Part shown: positions 49,045 to 57,540 of the stretch, in pieces
How positions within the stretch are numbered: the stretch's first letter is position 1
How the letters are laid out: each line of letters starts with the position of its first letter
Source: CAHJWH01 sp965198905
GTDB taxonomy: Bacteria; Pseudomonadota; Alphaproteobacteria; Caulobacterales; Caulobacteraceae
Direction of reading: 5' to 3'
Assembly: GCA_965198905.1 (NCBI GenBank)
Contig: OZ240678.1
Coordinates: 248,001 to 312,000 of the forward strand
DNA: 64,000 bases
The notes under the pieces: model-generated
What the model was told of the DNA's origin: nothing
The model's database searches: none
What the model saw: only the letters and a program-made list of their open reading frames with translations
Program-made: the position numbers and the translations under genes

Positions 49045-49725
49045 CTAATCCGCAGCGATGCTATATCCCCGCCCCCGCAAGGTCATAATGACGTCCACCG
49101 CCCCCGCTTCGCAGAGCTTACCCCGGAGCCGGCTGACATGCGGCTCGATGATCGAGCCCGCCGCTGTGCTGGCGGCCTGCAGGTCGAACACCGCCTCGAG
49201 CAGCATGGCCTTGGTCACTCCGCGTCCAGCGTTCAGCATCAGCATCTCCAGCATGGCGAACTCGCAGCCGGTGAGCTCTAGAATGCGGCCGTCGAAGGTG
49301 ACGCGGCGGGCGAGGCGGTGCAGCTCCAGATCGCCGCTCTTCAGGATGACGAGCGTCGTGGCCATGGGCGGTCTGCGGCCCATGGCCTCCATCCGCGCGT
49401 CCAGCTCGTCGATGTCGAACGGCTTGACCAGATAGTCGTCCGCCCCTGCCCTAAGGCCGTCGATACGGTCCGCGACGCCTCCCAACGCCGTCAGCAAGAT
49501 GGCGGGCGTCGCTGTACCGGCGGTGCGAAGCGCACGCACCAACGACAGGCCGTCGACACCGGGCAACATACGGTCCACCACGAGTACATCGAAGCCTCCC
49601 GCCGCTGCTGCGCGCAGGCCGTCGCGACCATCCTCGCACGCTACAACAATATGTCCGCGCGCCGTCAGGCCCTCGCAGATAAAGTGGCTCGCAGGAGCGT
49701 CATCCTCAATCAGCAGGATACGCAT
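49045..49725 (-). CDS. OmpR-family response regulator
   Basis: 226 residues from ATG 49725 (MRILLIEDDAP). Receiver domain with the acidic pair in IEDD, phospho-Asp in VLVVDRMLPGVDG and Lys in DYLVKPFD. The winged-helix DNA-binding domain has LTGCEFAMLEMLMLNAGRGVTKAMLLEAVF and a C-terminal MTLRGRGYSI. The longer frame to 49800 crosses the Pho box and is not used. Divergent from the TonB receptor/phosphatase operon, which it probably controls; a Pho box lies 36 bases upstream of its start, so it may itself be phosphate-regulated. Confidence 0.92.
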   Translation of the reverse strand: MRILLIEDDAPASHFICEGLTARGHIVVACEDGRDGLRAAAAGGFDVLVVDRMLPGVDGLSLVRALRTAGTATPAILLTALGGVADRIDGLRAGADDYLVKPFDIDELDARMEAMGRRPPMATTLVILKSGDLELHRLARRVTFDGRILELTGCEFAMLEMLMLNAGRGVTKAMLLEAVFDLQAASTAAGSIIEPHVSRLRGKLCEAGAVDVIMTLRGRGYSIAAD

Positions 49726-49738
49726 GACCGGCTCGCAT

Positions 49739-49752
49739 GATCTTTCAAGATC
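49739..49752. promoter_or_regulatory. 14-bp palindrome GATCTT-TC-AAGATC in the divergent promoter
   Basis: Perfect inverted repeat 14 bases upstream of the response regulator start. It could be an operator or part of the regulator leader. No assigned factor. Confidence 0.4.
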
Positions 49753-49760
49753 AGCGAGGC

Positions 49761-49778
49761 GTGACAGACTGATGACAG
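49761..49778 (-). promoter_or_regulatory. Pho box (PhoB binding site)
   Basis: Minus-strand CTGTCAT-CAGT-CTGTCAC: two seven-base direct repeats spaced by four bases, the exact geometry of the 18-bp Pho box (CTGTCAT-n4-CTGTCAY). The repeats match the consensus at every position. It lies between the response regulator (36 bases away) and the TonB receptor (135 bases away), so PhoB could act on either or both transcripts. Confidence 0.75.
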
Positions 49779-49913
49779 CGCCAAGCTTGCAGGACCGCAA
49801 GGTATAAGAGCGTTTTTTTCACGTTTCTTATCCGAAACCGTCGCACGGCCATGACATCGATCAGCCTTGACCGGGGACGCGACCGCCGCGCCCACGCCAT
49901 TGGGGGGAAGATC

Positions 49914-52595
49914 ATGGCCACACTGCGTCTGGCGTCCGCGCTCGCCGCTTCGGTCGGGCTGTACGCTCTTTCGACTGCAGCCTGGGCGCAGGAGGCGGCG
50001 GCGGGCGCCCCTTCCTTGCCTGCACCGCCCCCGCACGCGCGAGCGTCCACGGTCGCTGCGGCTGACGCCGCTGTGGCGGGAGTGATCGTGACGGCGCCGC
50101 GTCAGTCTTCGGCCGCCCGTGTGGAGCAATATGAGGCTCCGAACCTCATCAACGTGCAGTCGGCCGAAACCATCGCACAATACCCCGATTTCAACGCCGC
50201 CGAGGCGCTGGGCCGCATCCCCGGCGTGTCTCTGTCCACCGACACGGGAGAGGGGCGCTTCGTGCAGATCCGGGGCATCGACGCCAACCTGGACGGCGCG
50301 ACCTACGGCGGCGTGGTGCTGCTCAACACCAACCCGGGCGGTACGGCGGCGGGTGGCGGCGGGCGGGCGGTGGAGTTCGACACCATCCCCACCGGCGCCA
50401 TCGACGGCATCATCGTCACCAAAACCGGCCTGCCCGACCACGAAGCCGAGGGCCTCGGAGGCTCGATCGAGCTGTCGCCCCGGACCGCGGTCAACATCCG
50501 CCGGCCCTTCTTCGAGGGCCAGCTCGGCTGGGGGGACGAACCCCTGCACGGCCATTCAGGGCCGTTCGACGCGGAGGTGGCTTTGGGCGCGCGCTTCGGC
50601 GTTGGCGGTCCTCACGGCCTGCTGCTGGAAGGCGACGGTCAGGCCCAGCCGGTGCGCGCCGGCTTCTTCTCCAACCCCACGCCCTTCTCCTTCGTCCTGA
50701 CCGGATCGACTCGCCAGGATCGCCGCGGCATCGACGACCTGGAGGAGAGCTACATCGACGACGGCGCCGCCCCCGGCAACGCGGTCAGCCAATACGACCT
50801 GCGACGATACGACTATCACCGCCGCCGTTTCGGATATGGCGGGGAGTTCGACTTCAAGCCGAACGACGATCATCGTTTTTACGCCCGCGTCGACATCGCC
50901 GGCTACAACGAGGCGGTTCAAAAGAACTTTCTGCTATTGAAGAGCCTGGATGGGGTCGAGGGGCCGGACGGGCAAATCCCGGTCGACCCGAACAACCCCA
51001 AGGGTTACCTCGTCACCACCACACCCCAGACCACCCTCACCGACGAGCAGGAAGACCACCGCAACCAGGTCTATGTCGTGGGCGGCGAGGACCACTTCGG
51101 CGACGCCGTGCTCGACTACCACGTCGCCTACAGCCGCGCGACCTTCAGGGTGAACTACAATATCGGTGCGAAGTTCACCGGACCGCCCAATACGCCGGTT
51201 ACCTACGACGACGTCAGTCACTTCGCCTATCCGGTATTCAGTTTTCCGAGTGGGATCAATCTCAACAATCCGAGCCTCTATAACCTCTCCAGCTTAGCGA
51301 ACAATCAGAACTATGACGCCGACGAAGAGCGGACCTACGCCGTCAACCTGCTGTATCCGCTCCACCTGATCAACGATACCGACCGCATCAAGGTGGGCGG
51401 CCAGGCCCGCATCCGCGACAAGGTCGCCACCGAATACGACGAAGCCGTCAGCGCCCCCACGCTGAACCTCGCTGACGCGTCGACCGCGGGCAATTATTAC
51501 TATGACGGGATGTTCCCCAATGGCCCCTACATCAACCGCTATACCATCCGAGGCCTCGTAGCGGCCAATTCAGCCCCGAGAACCTTCAACTACGGCAGCT
51601 TCTTCAATGCCAACGAGAACGTCTATGCCGGCTACATCCAGTACACCACCCAGATCGGCAAGCTCGGCATCCTGGCGGGTGTGCGGGTGGAGGACACCAA
51701 TGGCAAATACGGCGGCTACGTCGTGGACGCCAACGGCAATCCCACCAGCTTCCAGGTGCGCGCTCAGGACTATACCAACGCCTTCCCAACAGTGCAGCTT
51801 CGCTACGCCTTCGCGCCCCGCCTCGTCGGCCGCGCCACCTTCTCGACCGGAATCGGCCGGCCCGGCTTCAATCAGAACACCAGCGCCAGCGCGGTCGACG
51901 ATACCCAGGACCCGATCCTGATCAGCCACGGCAACCCAAACCTGAAGCCGACCACCGGGGACAATTACGACCTCGATCTGGAATACTATCTGCCCAAGGG
52001 CGGTATCCTCTCCGCCGGCCTCTTCGACAAGGAATTCACCAACTACATTGTCACGCTGCAGCAGAACGGCGTCACCACCGATCCCTTGTCAAACGGGGCG
52101 CTCGCCAACGTGAGCAGCTACAAGAACGTCTCCTCGGCCTACGCGCGTGGGATCGAGCTGGATTACCACCAGCAGTTCATCTTTCTTCCGTCGGTGCTCA
52201 AGGGCTTCGGCGTGGACGGCAACCTGACGTTGGTGAACTCTCACATCCAGGAATATCCTGGCGAGTCGGGTCTGCTGCCCGGCACCTCGCGCGTGACGTA
52301 CAATACGGCGATCTTCTATGAGGCATATGGCGTCGTAGCGCGGCTCTCCAGCCAGTATGTCAGCCACAGCCTGTTCGCGCTCGGTGGCGACAAGTCGCTG
52401 GACACCATCCAAGACAAGCGCTTCACCGTCGATCTCGCCACCGCCTATCAGTTCACCAGCAACTACGGGCTGTACTTTAACGTCAAGAACCTGGCGAATA
52501 CGCCGCTGCGCTACTACGAGGGGGACGTCAATCGGCCGATCCAGCGAGAGTTCTATGACGTGACTTACGAAGGCGGCGTGCGGGTCAAGTTTTGA
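49914..52595 (+). CDS. TonB-dependent receptor of the Caulobacter type
   Basis: 893 residues from ATG 49914, with GGGGGGAAG upstream. Signal peptide ends ALSTAAWA; TonB box-like GVIVTAPRQ; plug with PDFNAAEALGRIPGVSLS, GRFVQIRGIDANLDGA and GIIVTKTGLPDHEAEGLGG; barrel ends with terminal Phe (GGVRVKF), the outer membrane sorting signal. The RIPGVS...QIRG plug is shared by receptors for complex organic substrates. Overlaps the acid phosphatase gene by one base, so import and dephosphorylation are coupled. Probable ligand: an organic phosphate such as phytate (inference). Confidence 0.92.
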   Translation: MATLRLASALAASVGLYALSTAAWAQEAAAGAPSLPAPPPHARASTVAAADAAVAGVIVTAPRQSSAARVEQYEAPNLINVQSAETIAQYPDFNAAEALGRIPGVSLSTDTGEGRFVQIRGIDANLDGATYGGVVLLNTNPGGTAAGGGGRAVEFDTIPTGAIDGIIVTKTGLPDHEAEGLGGSIELSPRTAVNIRRPFFEGQLGWGDEPLHGHSGPFDAEVALGARFGVGGPHGLLLEGDGQAQPVRAGFFSNPTPFSFVLTGSTRQDRRGIDDLEESYIDDGAAPGNAVSQYDLRRYDYHRRRFGYGGEFDFKPNDDHRFYARVDIAGYNEAVQKNFLLLKSLDGVEGPDGQIPVDPNNPKGYLVTTTPQTTLTDEQEDHRNQVYVVGGEDHFGDAVLDYHVAYSRATFRVNYNIGAKFTGPPNTPVTYDDVSHFAYPVFSFPSGINLNNPSLYNLSSLANNQNYDADEERTYAVNLLYPLHLINDTDRIKVGGQARIRDKVATEYDEAVSAPTLNLADASTAGNYYYDGMFPNGPYINRYTIRGLVAANSAPRTFNYGSFFNANENVYAGYIQYTTQIGKLGILAGVRVEDTNGKYGGYVVDANGNPTSFQVRAQDYTNAFPTVQLRYAFAPRLVGRATFSTGIGRPGFNQNTSASAVDDTQDPILISHGNPNLKPTTGDNYDLDLEYYLPKGGILSAGLFDKEFTNYIVTLQQNGVTTDPLSNGALANVSSYKNVSSAYARGIELDYHQQFIFLPSVLKGFGVDGNLTLVNSHIQEYPGESGLLPGTSRVTYNTAIFYEAYGVVARLSSQYVSHSLFALGGDKSLDTIQDKRFTVDLATAYQFTSNYGLYFNVKNLANTPLRYYEGDVNRPIQREFYDVTYEGGVRVKF

Positions 52596-53893
52596 TGAGG
52601 GGGACTGATCGTCATAAAACGCGCCTGGCGCTGCTGTTCTTCCTGTGCGCCGGCGGCATGGCGGCCCGGTCAAGCGCCGCGCCGGCCCTGGTCAAGGTGG
52701 TGATGCTCTCGCGCCACGGCGTTCGCTCGCCCACCCAGACGGGTGAGGCGCTGCAGGCCGGAACGGGACGCGCTTGGCCCGCCTGGAAGGTCGGACCCGG
52801 CGAGTTAACCGCACAGGGGGAACGCGACCTGGCGCTGATGGGCGATTTCCTTCGGTCGCGGTATCGGGCGAACGGCGGACTGCCCGCGCAGGCGTGCCCT
52901 GCGCCCGGCGCCCTCCAGCTTTGGGCCGACGGGGGCGATCATCGCACTCGCCAGAGCGGCGAAATCCTGGCGCAGGCGCTGGCGCCCGGTTGCTCTATCG
53001 TCTCCGCCCACGGGCCAGACGGCGCGCGCGATCCGCTGTTCAGCGGCGCCGCCGTCTGTCCGATGCAGGCTGACGCAGCGATGGCGGCGGTGCGCGCCCG
53101 GGCGGGCGTCGATCTGGTCGGTCCAGCTGGCGGCGCCATCGACGCCGCCCGCGACGTGCTGGGGCCGCAGGCCTGCCAGACCCTCGACGCCGCCTGCCTG
53201 AAGGGGCCCACCACCCTGGTCGAGGGCAAGTCGGAACCCAAGCTGAAGGGACCGCTGCCGGTCGCCGCGGGCCTGGCCGAAAACCTGCTGCTTGAATACA
53301 CCGACGGCATGGCCCCGGACCAGGTGGGCTGGGGCGCGGGCTCGGCGACGACGATCGCGCGCGTGATGCCCGCCCACGAGCGCTCGGCCGATCTCATGCG
53401 CCGCACGCCCTACATCGCCGGCCACAACGGCTTCGTCATGGCGCGCACGGTGCTCGATCTGCTGCAGGACCGCGCGCCGCAGGACCCCCACGCCCCGCCG
53501 CTGTCCGCAAAGGCCCGGGTGACCATGATCGCCGGCCACGACACCAACCTGTCCAACCTGGCCGGCGTTTTCGGCCTTGACTGGCGATTGCCGGACGAGC
53601 CGGACTCGACCGCGCCCGACACGACTGTCGCGTTTGAACTGTGGCGCGAGCCGTCCAGCGGCGTCCTAAGCGTAAAGGCTGTGGTGTTTTCTCAAAGCTT
53701 GGCTCAACTGCGTGACGCGACCCTGCTCGACGCCGCTCATCCCGCAGGCGTGACGCCGGTGGCCTTCGCCGACTGCGGGAGCGTTGATAAGACCTGCGGA
53801 CTGGCGCAGCTCGTAAAGCTGGTCTCGGCGCGACTGCCTTCGCAATGTTTCGCTGACGGATCGTCACTCGTCTCCGCCCCCTCGCACCCTTAG
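52595..53893 (+). CDS. histidine acid phosphatase (phytase/AppA-like)
   Basis: 432 residues, periplasmic after signal peptide removal (LALLFFLCAGGMAARSSAA). The catalytic RHGVRSP is at residues 40-46 (His41 nucleophile); the proton donor GHD is at 314-316 (MIAGHDTNLSN); other family blocks include WADGGDHRTRQSGE and several paired cysteines. HAP enzymes with GHD release phosphate from phytate and other organic phosphates. ATG 52595 overlaps the receptor stop (TGATG), as in a two-gene uptake unit. Followed after eight bases by the YVTN gene. Confidence 0.92.
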   Translation: MRGTDRHKTRLALLFFLCAGGMAARSSAAPALVKVVMLSRHGVRSPTQTGEALQAGTGRAWPAWKVGPGELTAQGERDLALMGDFLRSRYRANGGLPAQACPAPGALQLWADGGDHRTRQSGEILAQALAPGCSIVSAHGPDGARDPLFSGAAVCPMQADAAMAAVRARAGVDLVGPAGGAIDAARDVLGPQACQTLDAACLKGPTTLVEGKSEPKLKGPLPVAAGLAENLLLEYTDGMAPDQVGWGAGSATTIARVMPAHERSADLMRRTPYIAGHNGFVMARTVLDLLQDRAPQDPHAPPLSAKARVTMIAGHDTNLSNLAGVFGLDWRLPDEPDSTAPDTTVAFELWREPSSGVLSVKAVVFSQSLAQLRDATLLDAAHPAGVTPVAFADCGSVDKTCGLAQLVKLVSARLPSQCFADGSSLVSAPSHP

Positions 53894-53901
53894 GAGCGCC
53901 C

Positions 53902-54948
53902 GTGAAGCTGCCCACCTCTTTGCTCAGTCTGCTTGCCGTCGCGGCCAGCGTGTCCACGGCGCCTGCTCAGACGGCTTCCACCCGTGCGGCCGCCCCCTAT
54001 GCGCCCGCAGGTTCTGTGGCGCTCGGCGCTCCGGATCGCTGGGATTACGTGGTATTTTCGCCTGAGCTTCAGCGCGTCTTCGTGGCCCACGGGAGCGAGG
54101 TCAGCGTCGTGGACGCGCGCACCGGCGCCAAGATCGGCGATGTCGAGGGCGTGACGGGCGGCACCCACGGCGTGGCGGTGTCGCTTGCCAGCGGCCACGG
54201 CTATACCGACGACGGCAAGAACGGCTTGGTGGTCGCATTCGACCTCAAGACGCTGAAGGTGCTGAAGACCTTGAAGGCGTCGCCCGACGCAGACGCCATC
54301 GCCCGCGATCCCAAGACCGGACGCATCTTCGTGGTCGCCGGCGACAGCCAGACGCTGACCGTGGTCGATCCCGCCACCGACGCCGTGGTCCAGGTGATCC
54401 CCACCGGCGAGAAGATGGAGTTCGCCGCCGCCGACGGAGCAGGCAGCCTCTACGTCAACGGCGTGGCCGACCGCGACATCCTGCGGGTCGACACCACCTC
54501 GGGCCGGATCACCGCGCGCTGGCCGATCCCGGATTGCGAGAGCCCGCACGGCCTGGCCATCGACCCGGCGACGCGGCGGCTGTTCTCCTCCTGCGTCAAC
54601 GCCAAGATGATGGTGGTGAACGCCGACAGCGGCAAGCTCGTCACCGAGCTCCCCATCGGGCTCGGCAGCGACGCGGCGGCCTTCGATCCCTCCACCCGCC
54701 GGGCCTTCAGCTCCAACGGCCGGGACGGAACGGTGACCGTGATCCAGGAAGACGGCCCGGACAGCTATCGCGTGCTCGGCGACATCGCGACCCAGAAGAG
54801 CGGGCGCACCATGGCCGTCGATCCCGTCACCGGCCGGCTGTATGTGGCCGCCGCCACGCCCTCCGAGACGGTCGGCCCCAACGGGCGCCCTCAGGCGATC
54901 CCCGGGTCGCTCCGACTGCTGATGTTCGACCCCGTGGCGAAGCGCTGA
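53902..54948 (+). CDS. secreted YVTN/NHL-type beta-propeller protein
   Basis: 348 residues. Signal peptide (SLLAVAASVSTAPAQ). Repeats of about 42 residues resembling YVTN: VFVAHGSEVSVVDARTGA, VVAFDLKTLKVLKTL, IFVVAGDSQTLTVVDPATDA, LYVNGVADRDILRVDTTSG, LFSSCVNAKMMVVNADSGK, RAFSSNGRDGTVTVI. These build a seven-bladed propeller in the periplasm. AGGAG precedes GTG 53902, eight bases after the phosphatase. Role in the locus unknown; a phosphoesterase accessory or ligand binder are options. Confidence 0.85.
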   Translation: MKLPTSLLSLLAVAASVSTAPAQTASTRAAAPYAPAGSVALGAPDRWDYVVFSPELQRVFVAHGSEVSVVDARTGAKIGDVEGVTGGTHGVAVSLASGHGYTDDGKNGLVVAFDLKTLKVLKTLKASPDADAIARDPKTGRIFVVAGDSQTLTVVDPATDAVVQVIPTGEKMEFAAADGAGSLYVNGVADRDILRVDTTSGRITARWPIPDCESPHGLAIDPATRRLFSSCVNAKMMVVNADSGKLVTELPIGLGSDAAAFDPSTRRAFSSNGRDGTVTVIQEDGPDSYRVLGDIATQKSGRTMAVDPVTGRLYVAAATPSETVGPNGRPQAIPGSLRLLMFDPVAKR

Positions 54949-55102
54949 GCGAGGGGACGTTGGAGCCAGCTTGAGGGCGGCTTGCCTCGGTGTCGTCTGA
55001 ACGATGGAGCCTGACGACGATGACGCAGTAGCTGCGGCTTGCGGTTTCGGTCATCAAGGTGCGACCCGGGTCCGCTGACTGCGCTTGGAAGAGGGGTCAC
55101 CC

Positions 55103-56479
55103 ATGTCTTGCGGCCGTCTCGCCGCGCTTGCGAGGGCAAGACTACGGTCCGCCGCCATGGCGATCTTGGCGGCCACGCTGGTTTCCGCATGCGCGACGGC
55201 TCAGCCGGGGCTGCAGGCTGACGCCGTGCTTGTCGACCCTAGCCGGGCCGAGTTGGCGGCGCTGGCGGCGAGGCTTCGCCAGCCCCGCCTCGCCCCGATC
55301 GAGCTGGACTTCTCCCGCCCGCTGACCCCTCGCGAGCTGGCGGTGATCGCCGTGGTGGCCAGTCCTGAGCTCAAGGCGCTTCGGGCTAAGGCGGCGGTGG
55401 CCGACGCCCAGGTGTTCAGCGCCGGCCTGCTGCCCGATCCGGTGCTCAACGCCGCCTACGCCAAGAACCTCGGCGGAGCGGACATCTACGACGGCGTGTC
55501 AGGGGCCATCGTCTATGAACTGGTGGCGCTACGCCAGCGCTCCACCGTACTCGCCGGCCAGCGCGCCGCAGCGGAGCAGTCGCACCTCGATCTCGCCTGG
55601 CAGGAGCTGCAGGTGGCGGCCCAAGCCGAGCTGCTCGCCGCGCGGATCACCGGGCTGGCCGAGATCACAGCCTATAACGCCCGCAGCCTTGCGGTCGCCC
55701 GCTTCGCTCTCGATCGGGCGCTGAAGGCCTCGGCCCGCGGCGACATCCGCGCCGACGAGGTGGAGACCCGGCGAATCGTCTCCGCCGACTTCTCAAACGC
55801 AGCGCGTATCACCGAGATCTCCCTCGGCGCCGCGCGTTACGACCTGAACAAGCTGCTCGGACTGTCGCCCGAGACCCGACTGATCATCGCCGCAGCCGGG
55901 CCGCCGTCGATAACGCCCACACAGCTCGATCCGCAGGCCCTGTTCGATCAGGCGCGTGCCGAGAGGCTCGATCTCCAGGCGCTCCAGGCCGGCTACCGGA
56001 GCCAGAACGCGGCAGTGCGCAAGGCGATGATGGACGCCTTCCCCTCGCTGTTGCTGACGCTGGGCGGCGGCGAGGACACCACCCATACCAAGACCTTCGA
56101 CCCCGCGGTGAGTTTCACCCTGCCGCTCTGGAACAGGAACCGCGGCGGGATCGCCATCGCCCAGGCGACCCAGGCCCAGCTCCGCGCCGAATACGCCTCG
56201 CGCCTGTTCGCCACGCGCGCGGACATCGCCGAGCTCATCGCCCAACTCCGCATCGAAACCGCCCAGAAGGACGAGATCATCCGCCAGATCGCCCCTGTCC
56301 GCGCCATCGTCTCAGCGACCGAGATCGCAGCGGCGCGCGGCGACATAGCCCGTGCGACCGCCGAGACCGCCCGCCAGACCCTCCTCGACAAGGAGGCGGC
56401 GCTCGCCGCCCTGGACCAATCCATGGCCGAGCAGCGCGTGACGCTGAAGCTCGCCGTGGGCGGCCCTTTGCTGGACTGA
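55103..56479 (+). CDS. TolC-family outer membrane lipoprotein of RND pump 1
   Basis: 458 residues from ATG 55103, preceded by GAAGAGGGG. The lipoprotein signal ends ATLVSAC (a shorter start at 55157 is possible). TolC-type helical repeats include SPELKALRAKAAVADAQ, a coiled-coil pair around 120-200, and SPETRLIIAAAGP. CzcC-like in size. First gene of an outer-membrane-factor, adaptor, permease operon. Confidence 0.88.
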   Translation: MSCGRLAALARARLRSAAMAILAATLVSACATAQPGLQADAVLVDPSRAELAALAARLRQPRLAPIELDFSRPLTPRELAVIAVVASPELKALRAKAAVADAQVFSAGLLPDPVLNAAYAKNLGGADIYDGVSGAIVYELVALRQRSTVLAGQRAAAEQSHLDLAWQELQVAAQAELLAARITGLAEITAYNARSLAVARFALDRALKASARGDIRADEVETRRIVSADFSNAARITEISLGAARYDLNKLLGLSPETRLIIAAAGPPSITPTQLDPQALFDQARAERLDLQALQAGYRSQNAAVRKAMMDAFPSLLLTLGGGEDTTHTKTFDPAVSFTLPLWNRNRGGIAIAQATQAQLRAEYASRLFATRADIAELIAQLRIETAQKDEIIRQIAPVRAIVSATEIAAARGDIARATAETARQTLLDKEAALAALDQSMAEQRVTLKLAVGGPLLD

Positions 56480-56484
56480 CGCCG

Positions 56485-57540
56485 ATGCGCGCCCGTTTTC
56501 GCCTCCTGCTCGTCGCCGCTGCTTGCGCCACGGCGCTCACGGCCTGCACCAGGAAGGATACAGCCGCCGACACCCCCAAGCTCACCGCCGAGGTGAAGAC
56601 CGTGGTGCTGGTTGACGGTGTGCTCGACCGCACCGTGACCGCCTATGGCTCAGCCGAGTTCGCCCCCGATGCGGAACGCATGCTGGCTGCGCCTATCGAG
56701 GCCAAGGTGGCGCAGGTGCTGGCGGGCGCGGGGGCGCAAGTCGCGGCCGGCCAGGCGGTGATCCTGCTCAGCCCCAGCCCCCAGACCGAGATCGATCTCA
56801 AAAAGGCCGCCGATGAGGCGCGCACCTCCCGCCAGTCCTATGACCGCGCCGTGCGGCTGAAGACTTCGGGCCTGGACAGCAACGCCGACGTGGAGAGCGC
56901 TCGCGCCACCGACGTGGTCGCGCAGGCCACGCTCGCCAGCCTCCAGTCCCGCGCCGCCGGCCTGACCGTCACCAGCCCGGTTGCGGGCGTGGTGGAGACC
57001 CTGACCGCGGCGCCGGGCGATCTCGTCGCGACGGGCGCGAGCCTCGGCAAGATCGGCCAGCTCGGCGCGGTTCGCGTGCGTCTGGCGCTCGATCCCGCCG
57101 CGGTGGCGAGCGTGCACGCCGGCCAGAGCGTGCGCCTCCAGCCCGCTGGCGGCGGCGCGGAGACGACCGGCGTGGTCGCGTCCATCAACCCCACCGTCGA
57201 CCCCCAGACCCGGCTGGCCAGCGTGATCGTGCGCGCCAGCGGTCTCGCCCCAGGCGAGGCGCTGAAGGGCGAGGTGGTGACAGGCCGGGCCTCCGGCCCC
57301 GTCGCGCCGCACGCGGCGATCGACTATGACCAGGACCAGTCCTACGTGCTGGTGGTGCAGGGCGGGGTCGTCCACCGGCGCAACGTCAGGCTCGGGCCCG
57401 AGCAGGGCGATCAGGTGGAGATCGCCTCAGGCGTCAAGTCCGGCGAGCGCGTCGTCGTCGAAGGCGGCGCCTCGCTGGACGATGGTGCGGCGGTGAAGGA
57501 AGCGGCGCCCGCGCCGGCCGCGGGTAAGGACGCCGGCTGA
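56485..57540 (+). CDS. RND efflux periplasmic adaptor (membrane fusion lipoprotein)
   Basis: 351 residues. Signal with lipobox ATALTAC at about residue 20. Lipoyl halves (EAKVAQVLAGAGAQVAAGQAV and SPVAGVVETLTAAPGDLV), a helical hairpin (about 90-150), beta-barrel (VRVRLALDPAAVASVHAGQ) and membrane-proximal domain (YVLVVQGGVVHRRNVRLG). It links the inner membrane permease to the outer factor. Five bases after the TolC gene; stop overlaps the permease start (TGATG). Confidence 0.92.
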   Translation: MRARFRLLLVAAACATALTACTRKDTAADTPKLTAEVKTVVLVDGVLDRTVTAYGSAEFAPDAERMLAAPIEAKVAQVLAGAGAQVAAGQAVILLSPSPQTEIDLKKAADEARTSRQSYDRAVRLKTSGLDSNADVESARATDVVAQATLASLQSRAAGLTVTSPVAGVVETLTAAPGDLVATGASLGKIGQLGAVRVRLALDPAAVASVHAGQSVRLQPAGGGAETTGVVASINPTVDPQTRLASVIVRASGLAPGEALKGEVVTGRASGPVAPHAAIDYDQDQSYVLVVQGGVVHRRNVRLGPEQGDQVEIASGVKSGERVVVEGGASLDDGAAVKEAAPAPAAGKDAG

